From the NCBI GenBank assembly GCA_958496175.1, contig OY292275.1, forward strand, positions 24,653,001 to 24,717,000: 64,000 nt of DNA. Reading direction: 5' to 3'. The translations under genes and the position numbers were made by a program. Below the pieces are notes generated by a model. It was not told the origin of the DNA and did no database searches. It saw only the letters and a list, made by a program, of their open reading frames with translations. Positions 39,236-50,277 of this stretch are shown piece by piece. Positions within the stretch are counted from its first letter, which is position 1. Every line of letters begins with the position of its first letter. The stretch comes from Sisyra terminalis. Lineage: Eukaryota > Arthropoda > Insecta > Neuroptera > Sisyridae.

Positions 39236-39370
39236 CAGATAATGAGGCAAATTAATTTTATTAATTAAATAATAATGTATGTCCTAAGATTCAATTTCTT
39301 TCTTGATTACGACGCGTTTTAACAGTTTTTAACTGCCATCATCAGGTTATGATTATTTTGTTAGTTGTAA
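39236..39370 (-). repeat. hammerhead-like repeat family, copy b
   Basis: On the minus strand: CTGATGA (39345-39339), a stem CAGTT-AAA-AACTG, then AAAACGCGTC. The GAAA box is AAAA here, but the palindrome ACGCGT and the GTC that would be the cleavage triplet are intact. The flanks ATAAC before the core and GTAAT after it can pair at 4 of 5 positions as a stem I. Downstream 'aagaaattgaatctta' is shared with copy a. Confidence 0.55.
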
Positions 39371-39510
39371 ACAAATTTCATATTAGTTGTTTAATTTAAA
39401 TGAATATACAAATAATCTTTACAAATATTACAAATTTTCATATAAATTTCATATAAGTTCAATGACTTATATAATTATTATAAATCAATTACTTATTCAT
39501 CACAATATTT

Positions 39511-39735
39511 GGCTCAAGTGTACTTTAGCACACCCACAATCTGGCAATGTTGCATTTTCGACTTTGTTTTTAATTTAATTCGCGATATTTTTGTTAATTC
39601 AATTCTAATATGGTATAATTTTCTCTTTTGTGGCTAAATTTTCATTATGGACCAATTTAATCACGCATTAAATTAAAAACAAAGTCGAAAATGCAATGTT
39701 GCCAGATTGTGGGTGTGCTAAAGTACACTTGAGCC
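39511..39735 (+). mobile_element. young long-TIR MITE with perfect 8-bp target duplication
   Basis: Terminal inverted repeats of about 69 bp differ at only two adjacent positions. The left arm starts GGCTCAAGTGTACTTTAGCA and the right end is its mirror image. The element is 225 bp and is flanked by identical CAATATTT octamers (39503-39510 and 39736-39743). Related copies lie at 18353-18571 and 17805-18016. Known superfamilies with 8-9 bp duplications include hAT, P, Mutator and Merlin. The GG terminus and long arms do not fit the usual hAT 'CA...TG' ends, so the superfamily is undecided. It has no transposase. Confidence 0.85.
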
Positions 39736-40139
39736 CAATATTTTATTGCACGATTATAATGGTTATTTTTAATGTATATAATAATCTAAACCAGAAGATC
39801 TAGAAAAATGAAAAATCTTTTGGTTAATTATTGAAGGTTATGTATATGAGACAGAGCGTTGAAAATAATTTCAATTATAAAAAAGTACAAAAAATCAAAC
39901 ACACAAATTTATCATAAAAATAATATTATATAGTAATATATTTACATCTATTTCTTACATGAACTGAAATTTTTCTCCTTACAAAATATCACTATTACTT
40001 TAAAACGCTTAGCGATGATTTCATGACTTCTTATTGATTCATTTCTTCTGGCTGTTAACAATAAGTGGATGCTTTAACTGGTTTCAACACCCTTATAGAA
40101 GTAGTTCATGTATAAGCTCATAAATACTCAAGTAGAGTA

Positions 40140-40395
40140 ACTCGTATGTATGCATTCGTTGAAAAGTCAGAGAGTAAGGATGGTAGTAATAGTTCTGCCT
40201 CTTTTACTTGTTTATGTTATTTATATCTAATCACTTACAATCACAGAAGAAAACAACACAAAATCGTAATTTATAAAATGCTACTTTTCACAGATAGCTA
40301 TTGTTATAATTACGATATTATATTTGATGATGATATTATATTGAAAATCTGGTCCTCGATTACGATGTAACTATCGTAATTTTTATTTCTTTCGT
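40140..40395 (-). mobile_element. CACGGAAAAAAA-family MITE, partial copy 4
   Basis: 'ttgaaaagtcagagagtaag' and 'tcttttacttgtttatg' match the interior of the copy at 23839-24376 in the same orientation. 'cgattacgatgtaactatcg' followed by 'taatttttatttctttcg' corresponds to its right end. The left terminus is not recognisable. A 74-codon frame at 40146-40370 lies inside and is not a gene. Confidence 0.5.
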
Positions 40396-40989
40396 TTATT
40401 ATATACCTATTGGAAACCTTATAACTGATACTCTAAGAAAATATTTGCAGAATTGATTAATTATATTTAAAAAGATTTAAATCTTCCAAAAAAAAATATA
40501 AGTGTCTGAATTCTTAGAGAAATAAGTATGAGCCTGTAGTACTTATTAAACCAATACAGAGACTTGAAATCATCATTGAATATTCACAAAATTGATCCCT
40601 ATGTACTTTTACACTTTTCATTGAATCATTTTTACAGAGAACACATATCTCATTTCAATTTTACAAATGATGATTTACTGAAGCCGTAGAGAAAAAATAA
40701 ATTATGTAGTTTAATTAAACTGAAAGTAAATTATTCTTAATATGAAATTGCATGTATTTAGGTCATTGATGGATTAAAAATTCCACGAGTAGGCGCTATA
40801 TATTACGCAAAGTATCTCATAACAATATGTAATTTACAAAAGGAAAACATCTTCATAAAATAGTCAACTAAAATCATTGAAACATGATATTCTAATTGAA
40901 AAATAACTACTTTGTTTCAAATTATAATGTTTAGTGTTTGAAACCTATATTCAAATCGCACCTAAATACACTCAAATTGAGAATTTGTT
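40396..40989. other. AT-rich non-coding stretch
   Basis: Nothing recognisable. Confidence 0.5.
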
Positions 40990-41163
40990 ATGGAAATGAT
41001 GGAGCCGGAGGCGGCCATGATTGATGCGCTTCTCAACGTGGTACACAAGATTTACTTTTATATCGCGCGTCGATCATACCATCATACTCACAGTATATGT
41101 ATTGAGATGCAGCCCACCGTCAAAGTGATTTTGACTATCATCACTAAATCTCAATTAGCATAA
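40990..41163 (+). CDS. unrecognised 57-codon frame with GC-rich start
   Basis: ATG at 40990 opens a frame to TAA at 41161-41163. The first 25 codons are GC-rich and read as ordinary acidic protein (MEMMEPEAAMIDALLNVVHK). The rest is His/Ile/Thr rich. A donor could lie at 'AACGTG|GTACAC' (about 41041), leaving a first coding exon of 17 codons. On the minus strand the same DNA gives a short frame starting MAASGSIISITNS, so strand is open to question. No family is recognised. Base composition (GGAGCCGGAGGCGGCC against an AT-rich background) is the main argument. Confidence 0.25.
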   Translation: MEMMEPEAAMIDALLNVVHKIYFYIARRSYHHTHSICIEMQPTVKVILTIITKSQLA

Positions 41164-44100
41164 TGTCTTAAAACATATGAGCAGTTTCGAAAGACGAAAT
41201 TAAGAATGCACAAAATATTATTATAATATCATATTATATTTTCACACTTCAACTGGGTTTCTATCATACTATTATAATTAATGTATTAGGGTACTTTACA
41301 AAATAACAACTAAACTACAATTTAAACATACTGAAAATCAGATATACTACAAGCAATTATTGTGCTTCTGTGTATTTTCTTAATTCAAATTTTAGTGACA
41401 CAGTTTTACGATTTTTGATTCATAGTAGTAACTATTTATAAAATGTTTATTAATTTTATGCATTTTATCAAGAAATATGATATTAATTAAGTGTAAGTAT
41501 TTAACTAGTACCTACTAACCTTAGCTACCGAGGTAGACGTAAAAAGGTAATATATTTACAAAACCATTTAATTTTGGTGAAATGTGGATTCCATTCTAAA
41601 AGAGTTTCATCAAAAGTGTTTCCGGTAAATTTTTATAAAATACATATGCACAAAGAACTTTAGTTCATAAGAAAAGAGGCATAGAAGGTAACAGTGCAAG
41701 ATTTTTTTAATGTATGGACTTTATTTTAAATGAAAAAAGAATAATACATTTTTTAACATGTTCATTTTCTTTGTATAGCCGGTTATTTTTATGACTAATC
41801 ATTCCCAGAAGTTAAGAATAATTACTACATAAAATATGATTATTTTCAAGCTTTTTATTGCAGGTTTGACATGTATACTAAAAACATAGAAAATAATATA
41901 CTTGTAAATTGTATTATTATAATAAAATTTTTTGAATGAACAGCTTAGTAATCCACATTATATATATGAATTTATATATCTTGAGTGATCTAAGGTCTCC
42001 CGACCACATCAAATTAAAACAACCGAAATTTTGTGATAGTACCTTTAGGTATTATAAGCCCAAGCAAAAAATTAATGTTTTTCAGAATGTTCTTTGAAGA
42101 TTGATTTAAGAATGCCTCCTGTATATTAGCGTGTCTTTCCAATTTCGGAACATTTTCTTAAAATTCTTTTTAATCATTGTTTATGCCCTTCTTAATCACA
42201 ATATTTAGTCGTTGAGTAAAGTGTAAGAGCAATTGAGTGCTACAAGTGTTTAACAAGAAAATAAAAATGTTTCTTTTTTTAAAACGAAACGAAATAGCTA
42301 CCAAAACCCGTTTTATCAGCTTAGTATTCTAATTTCAAAATATTTTAAATCAATTGCAAAAATAAGAAAACGACAATCACAAACTTTAGGAACCATAGGC
42401 CAACTTTAAAATACATTGTGAAAAACCGTCATTTTTTGCATGGTTTGAAATATAGCGAGGAACTGAATATAGAACGTAAGTTTATCATGAATTATTAAAG
42501 AAATTTAGTTAGGGAAAATGGTATTTATAGTAACTGATTCGGTGAAATGACCGAGAATATTTCTTCACAGATATTATATTCAAATCTACCGTATACATAC
42601 CTAGAGAATTAAAAATTTTCAAAATTTTGTTGGGTATTGAATATTGTTCGATATCCGTTATACAGAGTCAATTTAGTGACGATCAGAAGCACTATCCCAA
42701 AAACATTTACCCACGACATAGTGATAATCGCAAAACAATGAAGATCCTACGCATGTAATTGCCTACCTCCAAAACAACCTTAACTTAATAGAAACCTGAG
42801 CATCAAAGTGGAGATTAAAACATCATCCCTCAACTACCCCTTGAGAAAAAATTAATGTTCAGTAATATACTTGCTTTTTGGATAATCCAGAACCTAGTTC
42901 ATCCAAATAATTGAATTTCACCTAGGAAGAATTTGCACCTCGTAAAAGGACGTCTAGGCATTGGGAAAATGGATTGAATTAAAAAAACAAAGCTTTCGTT
43001 AGAAAATAAAGTCAAAATAAGGTTCTACTGTACAAAGTTGCAATAATATCAATAGGTCGCTGTGTGGTAGAGCTTTGGGCTTATGCGAACAGTTCTTCTA
43101 TTGCAATGCTTTAAGGAATACTAATAATCAAAGATTCACAAAAATTGCACAAGAATCTCACAGTAAAATCTATCAAAGATATGACGGAATCACTCAATGA
43201 GGTCTATTATGAATTAGGTCCGGAACCATACCAATCTTAGTAAACTGTTTCTTTTAAATAACCACGACAATCAAAAGCTTGAGTGGAAAACACCAAATGA
43301 GTTGATAATAGGTACTAAAATGGATAGAAAGAAGTGGTTCTGCTGGAGAATTATGGTAATCCCTTCCCCATTTAATTAAGTATTAGTTACTTGGAGTATA
43401 ACTTAAGTAATATATCAATTTTTTAATTTTTGATCAAACACTTTCTCGTAACTATACTATACGTACTATACTACGTATATCATACATTGTGTTTCCTACA
43501 GAAATTCAATACTGTAGAATTTTCATAAAGTTTATTCATATGTCTGTTATGAATGAAAGCCATTTCTTTCAATAATTCCATAATACATTTTAGGTTCAAT
43601 AGTTTCCAAAAAAAGCTCAATTTAGGAAATGTATTTAGCAGTTATTGACATTTGTAATTAGTGAATTTTAAATATACACATTTTTAAGTAAAAGGTATGT
43701 ATTAGAATGTTTGACTATCAAATAAAATGTGTAAAAATTGTAATTCAAATATATTATCATCATCCATGAAACCCTTTGTTCGGTTGATTACGTGAAAACA
43801 AAATAAAAGAATAATCGCCCAACCCAATTCGCAACCTATCTTCTACATTTTCCTCTTTAAGTCTCTAACATCACAACCATAAAATATACCTATATCTATG
43901 CATCTGTATAAGTTTATTCGTATATATATACCTATTTTGTGCAAGCGAGGGCAACAACGACTGTTATTGAAGATGGGCATGAGGGTGTGCTTTGAAGTTG
44001 AGCTAGTCTGTAATTACCACCCGCGTTAATTAACTCAGTGGCGCCAATATAGTCCATCAACCAACTTGATGACTTTAGTTTCAAACACTTTATATTACAA

Positions 44101-45664
44101 AAGTGATTCTATTCTCTGTGAGGCTGAAATATTTTATTGCACATTTTTATGGAGTTGGTATAATTACTTCTTAATTTCACGACAACAATTTGATTTTACA
44201 ATTTTAATTAAAAAAATATTTATACTTAATACTCTAAATTATAATGCTCTCTGTTCACAGACTTAAGAAAAATGGTTCAATTTTAATTCAATTATTTTTT
44301 TTTTAATTTAACCACTAATGATTTTAAAATATAACTTCCTTTGTGTCAAAATATATAAATTAGTCAATGTGAAATATTTAGATGTTTTAATTAAAGCGGA
44401 TTTCTTTGAAAAATAAATTAGAGATAAAACATTTGTTAAAAATGTTCCCGTATGAATTCATTAACTAATTTAAAATGTAGACAAAAGGAAAGGTTTTATG
44501 TCGGAAGATACTCCTACATAGTGTAGGTATGTCTATTTTTTTCGTTGATAGTTATATTGTGACGTGATATTTTTTTACAATAAGCGTACGTTCACAAAAT
44601 TATTTAAAACTTTACGTAGTAATTAAATGTCTACAGCAAAAATATCATTGTTTCAATAAAAATGATTTCGATTGTACATTAATTTAAAATTTCAAGTGTT
44701 TAAGTTGTGGTTCAGAATGACAACCGACAAATTGTCTAATTGTTAACTATAAAACTTATCTTTTAAAAGCTTAACAACGGAACTTTTTACAAACAGTAGC
44801 CAAAGAATGCTATCTATACACAAAATCCAAAAATCATTTCTAATCATTATCTTTTTCTTAATATATTTATATGCTAATGCATTACGATAAATATTTAACA
44901 TGTATTTCCATGTATATACCTATAAGCTTCAAATGCAATAAATACTGAATTTTTAGATAGGGTACTTATTTTAGTTTCTTTATATAATATTGATCCCTTT
45001 TATAAAGCTTTATTTTTAAGAATCCCTTTTATTTTTAAGAAATTTAAAGTTTCTATAAGTCATTCTGTAAATCAAAGAAACCCCTATATGTCACCCATAG
45101 TAGTCCCCCTTATTCCATGGTATTGAACATTTTTTGGTAAAACTCAAATTTCAATAGGTACACATTCAGAACTAATTTGAAAAAAAAAAATCCGATTCGT
45201 ACTATAACTAAAATACAAAATACTCTAGCAAAGTTTTATATTGATGCCAAATTTTAAATAGGTTGTATTCCACAAAATTTTAGTATAGTGATTACAGGAA
45301 TTGATTGGATTGACAATTGATTCAGTAAAGACTATTAACTCCCTTCATATCTTAAAAAAATAAATTGCTTCAGCTGGAAATTTTTCGATTTGAGACCACT
45401 TAACATTTTATATCAAATTAAACAATAAAAACAAAACCAAAGAATTTGAGGCTTGAATTTTCAGAACTTCTTTTTTAAGTGGTCTATTTGTAAGACTTTT
45501 TTATGGATACCAAATATAATAATTGGGCTACTAAGTATATTGTCAACTCGATGACTTCATAATTTTTCTTAGATAGGAAAAAAAAGCAATGATTTTTGCA
45601 GTTCATAATGAATTTTTAATATTCATAACTAAAAGTTCTTACAGTAAACGTTTTATATTCATAG
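41164..45664. other. AT-rich non-coding stretch
   Basis: No gene is recognised. At 44005-44023 lies the 19-mer AGTCTGTAATTACCACCCG (inverted match to 26207-26225), followed by the palindrome GTTAATTAAC near 44025. Around 43050-43075 a D-arm-like word (GCTGTGTGGTAGAGC) has no matching T arm. Confidence 0.45.
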
Positions 45665-45904
45665 AGTATCCTTTTTCATTAAATAAAAAAATCTTTTTAC
45701 TTCAAATATAAAAGTACTACATAAAAGTGATATAAATAATATGTTTTCAACATCTCCAACCCGAAATATCAATTCAATAGAATTTTTAATTTTCTTTTTC
45801 GATCTTGATATTTACTTCAATGTATGTATATTTCTATTTATTATTTACAAACTAGTTATAACAAACACCTTGTATGAAATTTGTTTAAAATTTACAAAAT
45901 GAAA

Positions 45905-45950
45905 TATCACCTGACGATGACAGCTAGTCGCTGTTGAAATGCGTTGTGAA
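45905..45950 (+). ncRNA. hammerhead-like motif, copy c (left foldback arm)
   Basis: CTGACGA (45911-45917) is followed by a 5-bp stem ACAGC/GCTGT with loop TAGTC, then TGAAATGCGTTG. CTGANGA and GAAA, the two invariant hammerhead boxes, are both present. A U before and after the stem leaves the usual G-C closing pair absent, so activity is doubtful. Confidence 0.35.
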
Positions 45951-46187
45951 AAAAATATATTGAGTCAAACGACGTAAATAATATAACTCATTGAAAAAAA
46001 TTATTGTTAAAAGTTGATTTGATGGACACTTAAACTGCAGAATTATATACCAGTTATGTACATATCCAAGAAAATTAGACTCCATTTGGACCAGTAAATA
46101 ATTTTTTTTTTTGAATAATAAAAAAAATCATTTATTAACCAGTCTCAAATGAATCCTAATTTCCTCAGAAGTATACATACCATAAAT

Positions 46188-46254
46188 AGTATATATATAT
46201 ATATATATATAGTATATATATATATATATATAGTATATATATATATATATATAT
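46188..46254. repeat. compound (AT)n array with AGT interruptions
   Basis: Three blocks of the form AGT(AT)n, with interruption spacing of 23 and 21 bp, sit at the centre of the foldback. The blocks look like a higher-order repeat made by slippage. Confidence 0.85.
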
Positions 46255-46344
46255 GCAATTTTAGTATCCATCAAATCAACTATTAACAACAATTTTTCTC
46301 AATTAATTATATTATTTTCGTTTTTTTACTCAATATCCTTTTTC

Positions 46345-46385
46345 ACAATGCATTTTAACAGCGGTTAGCTGTCATCGTCAGGAAA
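46345..46385 (-). ncRNA. hammerhead-like motif, copy d (right foldback arm)
   Basis: On the minus strand: CTGACGA (46381-46375), stem ACAGC/GCTGT with loop TAACC, then TAAAATGCATTG. GAAA is changed to AAAA. The palindrome is ATGCAT instead of ACGCGT. It is the mirror of copy c. Confidence 0.35.
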
Positions 46386-46854
46386 TATTTCATTTTGTAA
46401 ATTGTAAATATTTTCATACAAGGTGTTTATGTTGTAAATATTTTGTAAACAATAAATAGAAGTATACATACATTGAAGTAAATATCAGGATCGAAAAAGA
46501 AAATCAAAAAATCTTTACAATGTTAACTATTGAATTGATATTTCGGGTTAGACATATTGAAAACATCGATAGATAATAAAATTGTAAGGGATCTTATTAT
46601 AAGTTTTACTAGCACTTTTATATCACTTTTAAAAAGTACTTTAATATTCTAACCAATAAGATTTTTTTTTATTTAATGAATAAGGAATACTAAGAGACAC
46701 AGGATATTGATTGGATCAAATTAGTATCATTCTTCCGAGGTGTTCATATGTGATCTTCTTTTGCAAAATAAATTTGATTTTTTTTTTATAAAAATTAATG
46801 CACTTATGAATTTTGTCGTATAAACTTAATACAACTAATATTCTTATCGACAAA

Positions 46855-46985
46855 TTATTCACAACAAACACCTTGTATGAAATTTGTTAACCACCTGAGG
46901 ATGACAGCTACCCGCTGTTGAAACGCGTTGAGATAAAGAAAGTTGAGTCGTACGACGAAAATAATAATTCATTAATTGTGATATG
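46855..46985 (+). ncRNA. hammerhead-like repeat, copy e (best-preserved core)
   Basis: CTGAGGA (46895-46901) is followed by stem ACAGC/GCTGT with loop TACCC, then GAAA (46920-46923) and CGCGTT. It carries both invariant boxes plus the self-complementary ACGCGT that in dimeric hammerheads forms a shared stem III, with GTT as possible cleavage triplet. The 5' flank 'aacaaacaccttgtatgaaa' and 3' flank 'ttgagtcgtacgacg' are shared with copy c. Stem I pairing in this copy is poor, and the base pair next to the core is missing (U bulge). Confidence 0.4.
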
Positions 46986-47771
46986 GAAACATTATTTAAA
47001 TATTTATCAATTTTTATGCTTGATTGAGTTTATTTTATTTAATCACCATTTTTATAAGCAACGGTAATACCTGATTGAAGAAGATTTTTTTGTAATATGG
47101 ACTAATTTAAATGATGGAAAAATTTGTATAAAAGATTTAAATACCTCAACATAATCAGCTGAAGGAACCATCGCTGGAGACGTAGTTTGAGTTTGATAGC
47201 TGGTATACGCACAATTCATTATTACTTATTTAATTGAAAATATGAGTTTAAAAGTGTAAAGTTCATGTAACTATAAAAGCAGCAGACATAAAGTGGTGTA
47301 GAAAAAAAGCACAGTCAAGTAGGAACATTAATCAATCAAAATCGTTTGATGATGTCGAACGAGCGCGGATAGCTCTAATAATAGAGATTGTCGTCGAACA
47401 CAATTAGTGCAATACGTAATTTACAATTGTCGCGCCGACATGCCCCGATAATCCGTTTGAGAGAGACCACTATTTAATGAGAGGTGATCAACGCATTTGA
47501 GGGACTATTACATTTGAAGAAGAAACGTAACAACTAAAATCAAGCAAAACAACGCAAGCTATACAAGCAAGGTAGTCAACAAATATAATCGACATCTTAT
47601 GCACAAGAACAAGATGGCGTGTGCTTTAGCGGTTACTTAACTATGCCACTCGCTCTCTTATTATTTGGAATCATTTATTGTTTTTGATCGTCGGATTACC
47701 TGACCACAACTTTATACATCCAGCCACGCCTGCAGAACAAGAAACACGCGCCGTGATTGGTCCTGTCTTAC
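46986..47771. other. non-coding, moderately GC-richer block
   Basis: From about 47270 (CTATAAAAGC) to 47800 the base composition is less AT-rich, with GCGCGGATAGC, GTCGCGCCGACATGCCCCG and an inverted CCAAT word (GATTGG, 47756). The mix suggests a promoter or untranslated region, but no start site, long frame or domain can be pinned down. Confidence 0.3.
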
Positions 47772-47813
47772 CTGGTCAGTTACCCTGCGATCACTTCTTT
47801 CCATTCGAATCAT
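47772..47813 (-). CDS. candidate short first coding exon (14 codons)
   Basis: Minus-strand ATG at 47813-47811 opens 14 codons (MIRMERSDRRVTDQ), ending exactly at a consensus donor CAG|GTAAGA (GT at 47771-47770). Unspliced, the frame continues to a TAA at about 47714. The peptide is too short to identify. The donor quality and the GC-richer context (a CCAAT word lies downstream) are the only evidence. Confidence 0.18.
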
Positions 47814-49750
47814 ACTGGCAACTTTCAAAGCAACCGCATTAATTTTTTTTCCAATTTAATCATTGTCTTAATGGTTCATACAAGTTTATCAGTTAATAAG
47901 ATTTTTTATTTTCAAAAGCGACCCCCTCTTTCATATTCATTATCTTGATATTAATATCGAAATTTCTAAAGGTTACTCACCTACCTTTTTTCTAATCTTA
48001 ATTATTCTCAATTAACTCATTTTGTCTTATAATAGATCTTTTACACTTAATTATTACCACTACACTATCTAATTAAATAAATTACAAAGACTATTTTGGT
48101 TGCTGGTAACTTTTTAATAAAACTTGTACAGAGAAAATACTTGTATGCATTTAAATGCTGCAAAAATCTGGTTAATTTTTTATAGCACCTAAAATTATAC
48201 CTTTTGAATGTATAAGGAATTTATTTTGTTGCATCAGTGTACCTACATGAACGCCTATGTAATTTAGATCTATTAAAGCACAGGATATTAAGATATCGAA
48301 AACTGTAATAAGCAGGTAAACAAGAAAACGTGATAATATGGAAATAGACATTATTTTTATGGTTTAACTCACCAGAGGTGGATTAGCAGCATTGAAAAAG
48401 TGTAATGACTTACCTGTAAAAAAGAAAACAAATGCAATCAATAAAACATAATGTACCACAATTTAATTAATATTTTAGTAACTTTTAGTGAAAATGAGAG
48501 ATTTTTTTTTTAGTTAAATATGTCATTATAACAAAATAAAAATGTTAGAAGTAGAAAAATACCTAGTAATTACAAAAGATGGTACTGTAAAAATAAAACG
48601 ACCAGTATTGAAAAAATGGTCAGTAGTCAAACTTTCGTCTAATAAAAGCTAAAAATTACCTATATTGGTAAGTAGATAATAACGACCGAGTAAACAATAT
48701 GAATTAGAGCTTTCAAATATCTGCCATTCGATTTTCTCGAAAATTTTCATATTTGTGAAAAAATTGCAACTACAAAATTGGGAACTTTAAACATTGTAAG
48801 TTTCAAGTATTTTACATTATTTGCCATAGGGTGTAGAATAGGAACACAATTTGGAATTAAATGTTTCAAAGTTTAAATATACCTATTTGTATCATGAAAA
48901 TTATTTTTATTGAATAGAGCTTTTGTAGAAATATCGACCCGTTGAACAGAGCAGCAGCAAACGGAGATACTAAATATGTGCTTGCGCCAAAATGTAACCG
49001 TTTTTTTAAATCATATACCTAAATCTACCAAAAAGAATCGTACAATTTGAATAACTCGTGAGAATTATATATTTTAAAGATACCTTATATGACGAAAAAT
49101 AAAATTCAAAAGTTTTGAATTTCTTTTCCAATTATTTTAAGTTTGCGACAATTAAGGATTATAACAGCGACAATGCCATACTGGCTTTTTCACTTCCCAA
49201 TACTGGATTGACAAATGGTTTGAAAAAGTCAACATTATAATCGCTACACAAAACTAATATTCAATTATAATAACTTGAAGAATAAATCGATATTTTCTTT
49301 ACAAAAAATGGACAATTCTACGTTGTCAAGTTCTATTCGAAATTATAATTCATAGAAGTATTGATAAAATAATGCTTCAGTTAATTTGTCTTATATTTTA
49401 AACTTAATTAGTAACAAAATATTAAAATACCTAAGTCAAATGCAACAATGCCTAAAATATTTTGGATATTTCGATAAAGAGGAACGAGTTGTTTATATCA
49501 CCAGATTTGAAATAAAGATAAGTATTTAATATGTTATTAATATTATTAAGAATGAAGAATATCTGAAGACCAAATGTATCTAAATATGAACCCAGGTTTC
49601 TTAAACGAAACTGTACCTATAGGTATATCTACAACATTTTGCATGTAAAATGATTGATTTTTCTTATTCAATGAAATTAAATCTTCGAGTTATTTTAAAT
49701 AAGTTATAGATTTTTGCAAATTGCTCACACTAGTTTTCAACTGTCTATAC
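47814..49750. other. AT-rich non-coding stretch
   Basis: No gene or element is recognised. Confidence 0.5.
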
Positions 49751-49815
49751 CATGAGTGGCCAACCCGCGATCTGCGAGCCACATGAGGCCCGCCTTGACC
49801 ATTTTCCGGTCCCCG
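49751..49815 (+). mobile_element. hAT element end (remnant)
   Basis: CATGAGTGGCCAACCCGCGA followed by GCGAGCCACATGAGGCCCGC has the look of Charlie-type hAT termini (CAGTGGTTGGCCAACCCGCG...GGCCCGC). The other end was not found within the next several hundred bases, so only one terminus survives. The 83-codon frame at 49756-50007 running through it is not considered a gene. Confidence 0.5.
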
Positions 49816-50051
49816 ATTTCCTCACATTTATTGAAAATGTATTTATTTTATAAGGACCAAAGTGGTGAAATCCAATTTATTAAAAATGTCCACAGTTTAT
49901 CTAAATATACTGTCTACTATCTAAGTCTACTCTTCGACTGCCCAGTCATTACTCAAAGCTGTTCCAATTCTCTAGGACTATCTGGACATGAGCTGGGAAA
50001 CTTTTAGAAGAGGTCCCCAGTACAAAGAAAAAGAAGAAGAATAAGGAAATA

Positions 50052-50134
50052 CAGTGAAACCTGCATAAGTGAGACTTGAAGGGACTAAGATTTTTTTCTC
50101 ACTTATCAAGGTCCCATTTATCCAGGTTTTACTG
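50052..50134. mobile_element. 83-bp palindromic pogo/Tigger-like MITE
   Basis: The left end CAGTGAAACCTGCATAAGTG and the reverse complement of the right end CAGTAAAACCTGGATAAATG match at 17 of 20 positions. The ends resemble pogo/Tigger termini (CAGTAAAACCTC). TA precedes the left end (50050-50051), and TGTATA follows the right end. The element is essentially two short arms with no interior. Confidence 0.55.
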
Positions 50135-50277
50135 TGTATAGTTTTATACCCGTTTGTATCCAAAGTAACCCGTAAGTGGTCTAAGCTGTAAAGTTAAATG
50201 AGAAGGTACTTTTTTGGTCTTTCTATTTGCTTATTTTCTATAATTTAATGAAATAAAAAAATTATAAGTATAAATGA

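Larger units (their letters stand above)
45665..46690. mobile_element. 1-kb foldback (inverted duplication) element
   Basis: The left arm (about 45665-46038) and right arm (about 46255-46690) are reverse complements over most of their length. Shared pieces include 'cattaaataaaaaaa', 'aacccgaaatatcaattcaa', 'tttctttttcgatc.tgatat', 'acaccttgtatgaaa', 'cctgacgatgacagct' and 'gttgatttgatgga'. The 216-bp centre ends in a compound (AT)n array. Each arm carries one hammerhead-like core (45911-45947 and 46381-46345). Inverted terminal repeats around a short centre occur in Penelope-like elements and foldback transposons. No reverse transcriptase or endonuclease frame is present here. Confidence 0.75.

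Noticed and set aside
43048..43080. tRNA-like D arm (GCTGTGTGGTAGAGC)
   Set aside because: No anticodon stem or T arm follows, so it is neither a tRNA nor a supported SINE.
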